This document shows, piece after piece, positions 1 to 4,871 of a DNA stretch of 5,233 nucleotides; within the stretch, counting starts at the first letter, position 1, and the number at the start of each line of letters is the position of its first letter. Made by a program: the position numbers and the translations under genes. Below the pieces are notes generated by a model. That model ran no database searches and was not told where the DNA came from. It saw only the letters and a program-made list of their open reading frames with translations. This DNA is from Candidatus Poribacteria bacterium (GTDB lineage: Bacteria > Poribacteria > WGA-4E > WGA-3G): NCBI GenBank assembly GCA_009845505.1, contig VXZL01000246.1:1-5233 (forward strand). The letters run 5' to 3'.

Positions 1-4
1 GCCC

Positions 5-23
5 CTGCCTTTTGACGAGGCAG
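5..23. repeat. Small hairpin at left edge
   Basis: CTGCCT (5-10) and AGGCAG (18-23) form a 6-bp inverted repeat around a 7-base loop. No T-run follows on either strand, so it is not a convincing intrinsic terminator. It may belong to the end of a gene lying left of the window. One frame reads eight codons to a TAA at 26-28, which is far too short to call. Confidence 0.3.
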
Positions 24-51
24 CATAACTTTACAATACAGTCCAAACTTT
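22..51. repeat. Repeat-like stretch resembling the 3843-4041 element
   Basis: AGCATAACTTT at 22-32 recurs exactly at 3965-3975. The pair AACTTTAC (27-34) and CCAAACTTT (43-51) recurs in reverse complement at 3916-3923 and 3903-3911, with a spacer of 8 bases here against 4 there. Two separate matches in the right relative order suggest a degenerate copy of the same intergenic repeat family. The blocks are short and AT-rich, so chance is not excluded. Confidence 0.35.
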
Positions 52-126
52 AGTACGGAACTTAGTAATCTTGACAAAAAAGGCTTCTAATCCGCAATAT
101 TTACATGCATGATGGACTGGAAAGGT

Positions 127-155
127 TTGACATACATATTCAACGATGCTATAAT
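127..155 (+). promoter_or_regulatory. Consensus sigma-70 promoter of hicBA
   Basis: The -35 box TTGACA (127-132) and the -10 box TATAAT (150-155) are both perfect and are separated by the optimal 17 bases. TG at 147-148, one base before the -10, adds an extended -10 element. Transcription would begin near 162, about 70 bases before the hicB start. This is the only strong promoter I find ahead of hicBA. Confidence 0.85.
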
Positions 156-175
156 TTTAAAAGTTAATAGACACG

Positions 176-203
176 TAAGGATGGACATAGTCCCTTATTT
201 TTT
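176..203 (+). terminator. Leader hairpin with T6, possible attenuator
   Basis: GGAC (183-186) pairs with GTCC (190-193) around a 3-base loop. TAAG (176-179) pairs with CTTA (194-197), with a 3-base bulge on the left side, and six T follow at 198-203. The structure lies between the predicted transcription start near 162 and the hicB ribosome binding site. It could terminate part of the hicBA transcripts, or be a leftover terminator of an older unit. The stem is modest, so it may be leaky or inactive. Confidence 0.45.
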
Positions 204-233
204 CGCACATGAGTAAGGAGAAAGCCTGAAATC

Positions 234-437
234 ATGAAATTAAAGATTATCATTCACGATGCTGAAGAAGGCGGATATTGGGCAGAAGTGCCTGCGATCG
301 CGGGGTGTGCGACACAGGGTGATACGTTTGAAGAGCTGCTTGAAAATATCTATGAAGCGATTGAAGGTTGTTTATCTGTGGATGTTGATGCCATAGAAGT
401 CACTGGAAAAGATAGAGTGATGGAGATAGCGGTTTGA
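234..437 (+). CDS. hicB: HicB-family antitoxin (short form)
   Basis: A 67-residue protein that matches the short HicB (UPF0150-like) antitoxin fold. It has a strand-rich N-terminus with 'GGYWAEVPAIAGCATQGDT' (residues 13-31), then the helix 'FEELLENIYEAIEGCL' (32-47). HicB proteins bind and neutralise HicA mRNA interferases. Longer HicB proteins carry a C-terminal helix-turn-helix or ribbon-helix-helix domain for autoregulation. Here the protein ends about 20 residues after the helix with no such domain, so it probably does not repress its own promoter by direct binding. The start ATG has AAGGAG at 215-220, 13 bases upstream, which is slightly long. The TGA stop overlaps the TTG start of the next gene in the 4-base sequence TTGA, consistent with coupled translation. 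The gene order antitoxin-toxin fits many hicBA pairs. Confidence 0.88.
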   Translation: MKLKIIIHDAEEGGYWAEVPAIAGCATQGDTFEELLENIYEAIEGCLSVDVDAIEVTGKDRVMEIAV

Positions 438-640
438 AAGCGTTGACGGGGAAAGCCTTCTGCCGTTTATTGGAGAAACGAAGTTGGCAGCTGAAGCGCA
501 TTAGAGGTAGCCACCACATTTATGCTAAAGAAGGAATTCCGGTTCGACTCTCTGTGCCTGTCCATGGGAATAAGACCCTCAAACGTGGATTGCAAAGACA
601 CTTTATGAAAATCAGTGGAATTGAGGAAAATGAATTGTAG
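434..640 (+). CDS. hicA: HicA-family toxin, mRNA interferase
   Basis: A 68-residue protein with the compact double-stranded-RNA-binding-like fold of HicA toxins, which cleave mRNA on the ribosome and arrest growth. The N-terminus 'LTGKAFCRLLEKRSWQLKRI' is the usual HicA opening. The signature 'RGSHHIY' (24-30) holds the catalytic histidine, by family convention the one after GS (H27). The C-terminal 'VPVHGNKTLKRGLQRHFMKI' (41-60) is also typical. The length is normal and no key residue is missing, so the toxin looks intact. Translation starts at TTG (434-436) inside the hicB stop, with GGAG at 422-425, 8 bases upstream. The next TTG, at 443, would cut into the conserved N-terminus. A UUG start in a stop-start overlap would tend to keep toxin output low and dependent on hicB translation. 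Confidence 0.88.
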   Translation: MKALTGKAFCRLLEKRSWQLKRIRGSHHIYAKEGIPVRLSVPVHGNKTLKRGLQRHFMKISGIEENEL

Positions 641-652
641 CAGTTAGGAAAA

Positions 653-674
653 GGCGAGGTTCCTCAACCTCGCC
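653..674 (-). terminator. Intrinsic terminator of the Uma2-LamG operon
   Basis: GGCGAGGTT (653-661) and AACCTCGCC (666-674) form a perfect 9-bp GC-rich stem with a 4-base loop. On the minus strand the stem is followed directly by TTTT (649-652), 48 bases after the stop of the LamG gene. On the plus strand no T-run follows, so hicBA transcripts would stop here less efficiently and may run into the opposing gene. Confidence 0.75.
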
Positions 675-721
675 AACGGCGGGTGTATGGGATTGGATAT
701 ATTCTCTGAATTCGACAATCA

Positions 722-1513
722 CTAACGATAAGATTGTGCGGCTTTAATCCGTCCCCAAGTAAGACTCAACTTTCCGGTGGGTTGGACGGGCAAGCCTTGT
801 GATTCAAAGTTCTGTTCGACTTCTTCTAACGTTAATGCCTTCTTATAGATGCGCACTTCGTCGACCGCGCCGATCAAGTACTCAGCAGTATTGCCGTTTT
901 GGGCGATGTACCAGTTCGTTCCACCGCCGCCTATATCGCCAGCCATCGCTTCTTCCTCTTTGACGAGAGCGCCATCGACGTACAACTTCGCCACATCGGC
1001 TTCGCGGGTCGCTATCACATGATGCCATTCGCCATCGGCATAGTCATCATCGGTTACCCACGCTTTCCTGACGTTGTTCGCTTGTTCGGTATAGTATCGG
1101 AGTTGCCCGGTGTTCTGATTGAAGCCGAGTCGAAAGAAATGATCGTTGAAATCCGTCTTATTTGTTAGGAGATATTGCCAACCGATGCGACTGTTAGGTT
1201 GTTTAAAAAACCAGGCTTCATACGATGCCGGACTTTCCGCGATGTTGAAAATACTTGGTAACTCCACACACTCGGGTTGTCCACCAAACTCGAGTGCTTC
1301 ACCGAGATGGCCTTCAATAGACTTCGGTTGACCGAGGATTGTGCCATCCTTGCCACCCGCAACATCTTTAACTGTATCACCGGCGATGTCGTCTTCGTCA
1401 AGTCTGTAATAACTCACTAACCCATCTGTGACGTAAGCCTCCACCGTCATAATTGTGATGAGAGTAAAGGCAAGCATCATACCCGTTTGAGCGATTAGAT
1501 GTTGGGATTTCAT
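722..1513 (-). CDS. Secreted LamG-domain protein
   Basis: A 263-residue exported protein. A signal peptide spans about residues 1-26 (polar start, hydrophobic 'GMMLAFTLITIMTVEA', likely cut after VEA). A LamG/concanavalin-A-like jelly-roll domain follows at about 30-238, opening with 'GLVSYYRLDE' and containing 'DGEWHHVIATRE' (160-171), 'AKLYVDGALV' (175-184) and the closing 'IGAVDEVRIYKKALTLEEVE' (214-233). Such domains bind carbohydrate or protein ligands; the ligand here is unknown. A short tail with 'PTGKLSLTWGRIK' follows (245-257). The open frame extends upstream to 1693, but ATG at 1511-1513 is the better start: AAGGAG lies 6 bases upstream (1520-1525), the signal peptide begins there, and the extension would overlap the Uma2 gene in another frame. 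The gene begins 13 bases after the Uma2 stop, so the two are probably co-transcribed. Confidence 0.85.
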   Translation of the reverse strand: MKSQHLIAQTGMMLAFTLITIMTVEAYVTDGLVSYYRLDEDDIAGDTVKDVAGGKDGTILGQPKSIEGHLGEALEFGGQPECVELPSIFNIAESPASYEAWFFKQPNSRIGWQYLLTNKTDFNDHFFRLGFNQNTGQLRYYTEQANNVRKAWVTDDDYADGEWHHVIATREADVAKLYVDGALVKEEEAMAGDIGGGGTNWYIAQNGNTAEYLIGAVDEVRIYKKALTLEEVEQNFESQGLPVQPTGKLSLTWGRIKAAQSYR

Positions 1514-1526
1514 GATTTTCTCCTTG

Positions 1527-2231
1527 TTATTCGGTATTGGCTCGCAAGCGGGCGAGTTCTTCTCGGAGCCGTTCGACTTCAGTTTCTGCCTTCTGTCGTG
1601 CGGCGGCTTCTTGCTCAACGCGTGCTTCAGCAGCTTCAGCGGCGGTTTGAAGCCACTTCTTTGCAACCGGATCATAAATCTCGAAATGCTCACCCCGTAA
1701 ATGAAAATCTAATCCGAGTGCACCGGAATGAAGACCCTCATCAACACTGGGTTGAATCTCTACATACACGCCATCAACTAACGTAAAACCCATCAGTGGT
1801 GATGGCAGATACTGACGTTCAGCATCGTAGAGGAAATAGTCCTGAATCCCCATTCTGGCATAGTGCTCCATCTTAGTAGTTAGGTCGTTTTCGTAGGTGC
1901 TTGCGCTGGAGAGTTCCATCACGAAGTCGGGAGACTTACCTTCTTCCCAGACTTTGTAAGTCCGCCGCTGCTTCCGACCAAGCCCGAAAGCGATAAGGAC
2001 ATCCGGCGAGATTGCTGTCCGACGGGGACCCTCTATATCATACATCATAATATCCCCGGAAATATAGACATCTGGATATTGTTCAAAATGTGCTTCGAGT
2101 GTCTGCAGTATTCGTATTAGTATCTCTCTGTGCATGTCACTGGCTGCCATAGGTTTTCCATCCGTTTCGGGGTAAAGTTCCGTGTCCGTAGGCGCATAGG
2201 GGATCGGAGGACCCTTTAGATAAGTTTGCAT
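1527..2231 (-). CDS. Uma2-family (DUF820) putative endonuclease
   Basis: A 234-residue protein of the Uma2 family, which has the PD-(D/E)XK nuclease fold. The substrate is not established for most members. The family core is clear: 'ISPDVLIAFG' (74-83, D77), 'PDFVMELSSASTYENDLTTKMEHYARMGIQDYFLYDAE' in two pieces (101-118 and 119-138), with E106 as likely metal ligand and K120/Y124 in the conserved helix. Residues from about 196 to the end are rich in Ala, Glu and Arg and read as a coiled coil, common in Uma2 proteins of Poribacteria and Cyanobacteria, perhaps for oligomerisation. The start is supported by AAGGAG (2240-2245 on the opposite strand), 8 bases upstream, and a good promoter at 2308-2336. 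The gene leads a two-gene operon with the LamG protein. No toxin-antitoxin or restriction partner adjoins it. Confidence 0.87.
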   Translation of the reverse strand: MQTYLKGPPIPYAPTDTELYPETDGKPMAASDMHREILIRILQTLEAHFEQYPDVYISGDIMMYDIEGPRRTAISPDVLIAFGLGRKQRRTYKVWEEGKSPDFVMELSSASTYENDLTTKMEHYARMGIQDYFLYDAERQYLPSPLMGFTLVDGVYVEIQPSVDEGLHSGALGLDFHLRGEHFEIYDPVAKKWLQTAAEAAEARVEQEAAARQKAETEVERLREELARLRANTE

Positions 2232-2296
2232 TGGTGTTTCTCCTTTTGGGTAAAATGCATAAAGAACACGTTTTAAGGCTGTGTACCGATATCTGA

Positions 2297-2352
2297 ATTA
2301 CCTGTTAAGTATAACCGAAAATAAGGGTTGCGTCAAGAAGTTTTCAGGTAAT
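2297..2352. repeat. 8-bp inverted repeat flanking the Uma2 promoter
   Basis: ATTACCTG (2297-2304) and CAGGTAAT (2345-2352) are perfect inverted copies 40 bases apart. They bracket the -35/-10 promoter at 2308-2336: one arm sits at the expected transcription start, the other just upstream of the -35. They could be a pair of operator half-sites. An 8-base match can also arise by chance. Confidence 0.3.
2308..2336 (-). promoter_or_regulatory. Sigma-70 promoter of the Uma2-LamG operon
   Basis: On the minus strand TTGACG (2331-2336) and TATACT (2308-2313) are separated by 17 bases, each one mismatch from consensus. Transcription would begin near 2301, about 70 bases before the Uma2 start. The -35 box lies 22 bases beyond the stop codon of the M81 gene, so the Uma2-LamG pair can be transcribed independently. 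I see no convincing terminator between the M81 stop and this promoter, so read-through is also possible. Confidence 0.75.
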
Positions 2353-2358
2353 ACCCCT

Positions 2359-3819
2359 TCAATCTAACGGAAATAGGGGGCGGCGGACGTTGTGGTATTC
2401 AAAGTGCAACGGATTCACGGCAGTTAATCCGGGTGTATCTACCTCAATAATGTTTCCTGCTATCGGTTCGTACGCTGCGCGATAGGCGACGGCGGCTTTG
2501 ACGACGATCATCCGCATTGACTTCGGATCAATGCCGAGACTATATAACTGCTGTAGGCTAAACGGGGTCTGCCGTCTACTCGTCAACGCGACCAACGACC
2601 CTCCAATGTCAATCACAGTCGTCAATCCCTGATTGTGGTATCGGGCGCCGCCGTGTCGGGGTTCCGTCTCGATGTATTGACCGTCGTGGATAAGTCGTAC
2701 CTTCCCATTAATTGCGACTGGATCGCCGTGCAGATTGTCCATCTTCCCACCGACTTGGAGCGAGACGGCTTCTCCGACACCTGCCTGAATGCACGCTTGC
2801 ACGCCTTCCGGATCGTAGAGGACAACGACGAATCCCGACGCGCCTTGTGCTATCAATTCCGCTAAGATGAAGGTGCTGTCCCCGGGTGAACCGCCGCCGA
2901 TGTTATCCCCCATCTCGACGAGAATAACCGGTTGTTGGGCGGCGTCAAGAGAGATGGCTTGCTGCACGGCTTGTGCTGCGTCGGGTAAGTCGAGGGTGAG
3001 CTGCCCGCGGCTTTCCCATAACATGTCGGATAACCGGTGGGCTTCTGCTTGTGCGAGCTGCGGGTTGTTGTCAGTAACAACGACGAAGGCAGGACCTGCT
3101 TCATAGACATCGGCATACGGGTAGCCTACGGAGGCGTTGGTGACAAGGACGTTGGGATCTTGCTCTATCTGTTTTGCGGCGTTCAGAATGGTGCGCATGG
3201 GTTCGGCATTCGTGACGTGATACCGGATATTGAGGAGCATCGGCGGTTTGGCGAGTGCTTGGGTTGGACTCACCTCGTCCTTGAGTATCCGCATCATCAG
3301 TTCTGCGGCTTGTAGCCCGCGTTGCCGCTGATCGATGTGTGGGGTCGTCTTATAGATGACGAGTGCTGTCGATTCGGCGACCATCTGTTCAGAAACATTG
3401 GCGTGTTGGTCGAGGGTAACAACAATGGGTAGGTCTCGACCGAGGGCATCTCGCAGTCGGCGTAGGACTTCACCGTCCCCATCAGGATAACTTTCGGCGA
3501 CCATTGCGCCGTGGAGTGCGAGCAAAACGCCTTCATATTGCGGGACGGATTTGAGGTGCTGGATGAGCATATCGGTGAGTCGGTCGAAAGCGTCGTCCGT
3601 CACGGGTCCTGCGGGTGTTGCGGAAGCCATCATCATCGGATACGCTGTGTAATTGTAGTCCGTCGCGCCTTGAATAAAGCCGCCTATTTCGTGATGTGAT
3701 TCTCCCCACGTTTTAATTATATTGCTGGCGTAGGTATGAGAGAAGGCGGCGTAATCGGTGGGTGTGTCGCTGAAGGTATTCGATTCGTGCATGATGCCGC
3801 CGATGGCGATTGTGGTCAT
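2359..3819 (-). CDS. M81 family metallopeptidase (MlrC/microcystinase-like)
   Basis: A 486-residue cytoplasmic metallohydrolase of the M81 family, close to the usual 480-530 residues. The N-terminal half (about 1-290, the former DUF1485) opens with 'IGGIMHESNTFS' (6-17) and holds 'LHGAMVAE' (102-109), 'DQHAN' (137-141) and 'TTPHID' (158-163). D137, H139 and H161 keep the Asp-x-His and plus-22 His spacing of the MlrC zinc ligands; H103 and E12 are further candidate active-site residues. The MlrC_C half begins near 'VILVEMGDNIGGGSPGDST' (298-316). MlrC opens linearised microcystin peptides, but M81 homologues are widespread in bacteria that never meet microcystin, so the substrate here is unknown. 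The start is supported by GAGG on the minus strand, 9 bases before ATG. The gene stands alone, divergent from the HD-domain gene across the foldback repeat. Its own promoter is not obvious. Confidence 0.92.
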   Translation of the reverse strand: MTTIAIGGIMHESNTFSDTPTDYAAFSHTYASNIIKTWGESHHEIGGFIQGATDYNYTAYPMMMASATPAGPVTDDAFDRLTDMLIQHLKSVPQYEGVLLALHGAMVAESYPDGDGEVLRRLRDALGRDLPIVVTLDQHANVSEQMVAESTALVIYKTTPHIDQRQRGLQAAELMMRILKDEVSPTQALAKPPMLLNIRYHVTNAEPMRTILNAAKQIEQDPNVLVTNASVGYPYADVYEAGPAFVVVTDNNPQLAQAEAHRLSDMLWESRGQLTLDLPDAAQAVQQAISLDAAQQPVILVEMGDNIGGGSPGDSTFILAELIAQGASGFVVVLYDPEGVQACIQAGVGEAVSLQVGGKMDNLHGDPVAINGKVRLIHDGQYIETEPRHGGARYHNQGLTTVIDIGGSLVALTSRRQTPFSLQQLYSLGIDPKSMRMIVVKAAVAYRAAYEPIAGNIIEVDTPGLTAVNPLHFEYHNVRRPLFPLD

Positions 3820-3842
3820 GGGTGTTTACCTCAATTGGGCTG

Positions 3843-4041
3843 TCAGCAGTCAGGGCGTTCCGTTCCGCTACGCTCCACTTCACTCTCAGCAGTCAGAAGT
3901 CAAAAGTTTGGTGCGGTAAAGTTTAAAAGTGTTCTAAAGTGTAACTAAAGTTGTTGGGTCGTCAAGCATAACTTTGAACTTGCAAACTTTTAAACTTGGT
4001 TTCCGTCCTGATTGCTGAAAGCGTAGCGACCTGATCGCTGA
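3843..4041. repeat. Imperfect ~200-bp foldback (MITE/REP-like) element
   Basis: Four blocks appear on the left and return in reverse complement in mirrored order on the right. TCAGCAGTCAG (3843-3853) matches 4031-4041 with 9 of 11 bases. CGCTACGCT (3866-3874) matches 4020-4028 exactly. TCAGCAGTCAG (3886-3896) matches 4008-4018 with 10 of 11. AAAAGTTTG (3902-3910) matches 3983-3991 exactly. A further 12-bp pair, AAGTTTAAAAGT (3919-3930) with 3986-3997, uses a slightly shifted axis. All axes fall between about 3942 and 3958. The element fills most of the 335-base gap between the divergent M81 and HD genes and encodes no plausible protein. It resembles dispersed intergenic repeats and could be a mobile miniature element lacking a transposase. 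Confidence 0.7.
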
Positions 4042-4059
4042 TGGCTAATAAAAAATCTA

Positions 4060-4089
4060 TTGACGGGTACACTGAAAATAGTGTATCAT
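4060..4089 (+). promoter_or_regulatory. Sigma-70 promoter of the HD-domain gene
   Basis: TTGACG (4060-4065) and TATCAT (4084-4089) are each one base from consensus, with an 18-base spacer. Transcription would start near 4096, leaving a leader of about 59 bases before the ATG at 4155. The promoter begins about 20 bases beyond the edge of the foldback repeat. Confidence 0.68.
4068..4085. promoter_or_regulatory. Operator-like dyad over the HD-gene promoter
   Basis: TACACT (4068-4073) and AGTGTA (4080-4085) are perfect inverted copies separated by six bases. The dyad covers most of the spacer and enters the first two bases of the -10 box, where a bound dimeric repressor would block RNA polymerase. 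No regulator gene is present in the window, so the protein that would bind is unknown. Confidence 0.45.
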
Positions 4090-4154
4090 TTAACCACATT
4101 TAGAGTAAAGTTGATAATTGTTTATAGGCACGCATTGGAATCGGAACGCGGAGT

Positions 4155-4871
4155 ATGTCGGAGAACAGGACTCGTAAGAATCAGATTGAAGAAGCTATAG
4201 AGGTCGCTGCCGAAGCCCATCAGGGTCAGTATCGGAAAGGGACACGTACGCCTTATATTACACACCCTTATGCGGTTGGACTCATTTTAATGGAGGCGGG
4301 GTGCTCGGAAGCGGTGGTCGTTGCGGGTATCTTGCATGACACAGTTGAAGATACCGATCTGACCTTGGAATTTATTCAGGAACACTTTGGTGAGTATGTC
4401 GCAGGCATTGTTGATGGTTGTTCGGAGAACAAGGCATTGCGGTGGCGGGCACGCAAGACGGAACGTATTGAAGCACTCCGGTGGGCGAGTCCAGAAGTCT
4501 GCACTGTAACCTGTGCTGATAAACTTCATAACCTACGGACGATTATATCCGAGTATGATGTGATTGGCGATGCTGTCTGGGAACGGTTTCACGGCGGTGT
4601 TGAAGATCAGGCGTGGTATTATCGGAGTGTTCTTGATGCGATTTCCGAACGAGATGCGTCTTTACAAAATGGAGGGGTGCGTGCCAAACTCCCTAAACCT
4701 GACAGCGATGTGTGCTCGCAACCCGATGTGAAAGATCCTATACCTCAACACCAGGCTTCTGATGGCGATAACGTTCAGAAGCTGTCGGAGACAATAGATG
4801 TTGTAAATCCTCAACTTTTTCAACAGTTTCAGCAAGCTGTAGCCTATCTATTTCAAGGAGAATCTCAATGA
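4155..4871 (+). CDS. HD-domain protein, small alarmone hydrolase-like
   Basis: A 238-residue protein whose first ~165 residues match the HD hydrolase domain of SpoT/Rel and of MESH1-type small alarmone hydrolases, which remove pyrophosphate from (p)ppGpp. Visible motifs are 'AHQGQYRKGT' (21-30), 'PYITHP' (33-38), 'ILHDTVEDT' (59-67) and 'CADKLHNLRT' (120-129). H37, H61, D62 and D122 are the expected metal ligands, and E65-D66 is the catalytic ED pair; all are present. No synthetase, TGS or ACT domain follows. Residues ~167-215 are a polar, probably disordered linker, and 217-234 could form a short helix rich in Gln and Phe. No other in-frame start is available, but the ribosome binding site is weak: GGAA at 4143-4146, while GGAG at 4150-4153 is too close. 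The stop overlaps the next start in ATGA, so the two are likely co-translated. Activity on ppGpp is inferred; other nucleotides are possible. Confidence 0.85.
   Translation: MSENRTRKNQIEEAIEVAAEAHQGQYRKGTRTPYITHPYAVGLILMEAGCSEAVVVAGILHDTVEDTDLTLEFIQEHFGEYVAGIVDGCSENKALRWRARKTERIEALRWASPEVCTVTCADKLHNLRTIISEYDVIGDAVWERFHGGVEDQAWYYRSVLDAISERDASLQNGGVRAKLPKPDSDVCSQPDVKDPIPQHQASDGDNVQKLSETIDVVNPQLFQQFQQAVAYLFQGESQ

Noticed and set aside
1..28. C-terminus of an upstream gene ending at TAA 26-28
   Set aside because: Only eight codons are visible, which is not enough to distinguish a gene end from chance.
71..100. Second upstream promoter (TTGACA at 71, CAATAT at 95)
   Set aside because: The -10 matches only half the consensus; the perfect promoter at 127-155 explains the operon better.
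105..167. 20-codon open frame starting at ATG 105, across the hicBA promoter
   Set aside because: No ribosome binding site, no recognisable product, and it overlies the consensus promoter boxes.
1514..1693. N-terminal extension of the LamG gene to 1693
   Set aside because: It would overlap the Uma2 gene in another frame, would bury the signal peptide, and ignores the AAGGAG placed 6 bases before the ATG at 1511-1513.
3736..3948. 70-codon plus-strand open frame over the M81 start and the repeat
   Set aside because: It is antisense to a confident gene at its 5' end, and its 3' half is translated repeat sequence of low complexity.
3843..4041. CRISPR array
   Set aside because: The repeats are short, mainly inverted and imperfect, there is no regular spacer pattern, and no cas gene is nearby.
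4155..4871. HD protein as antitoxin of a toxic small alarmone synthetase (toxSAS) pair
   Set aside because: Hydrolase antitoxins of this type sit beside a synthetase gene. Neither neighbour is a synthetase: one side is M81 and the other a TIM-barrel isomerase.
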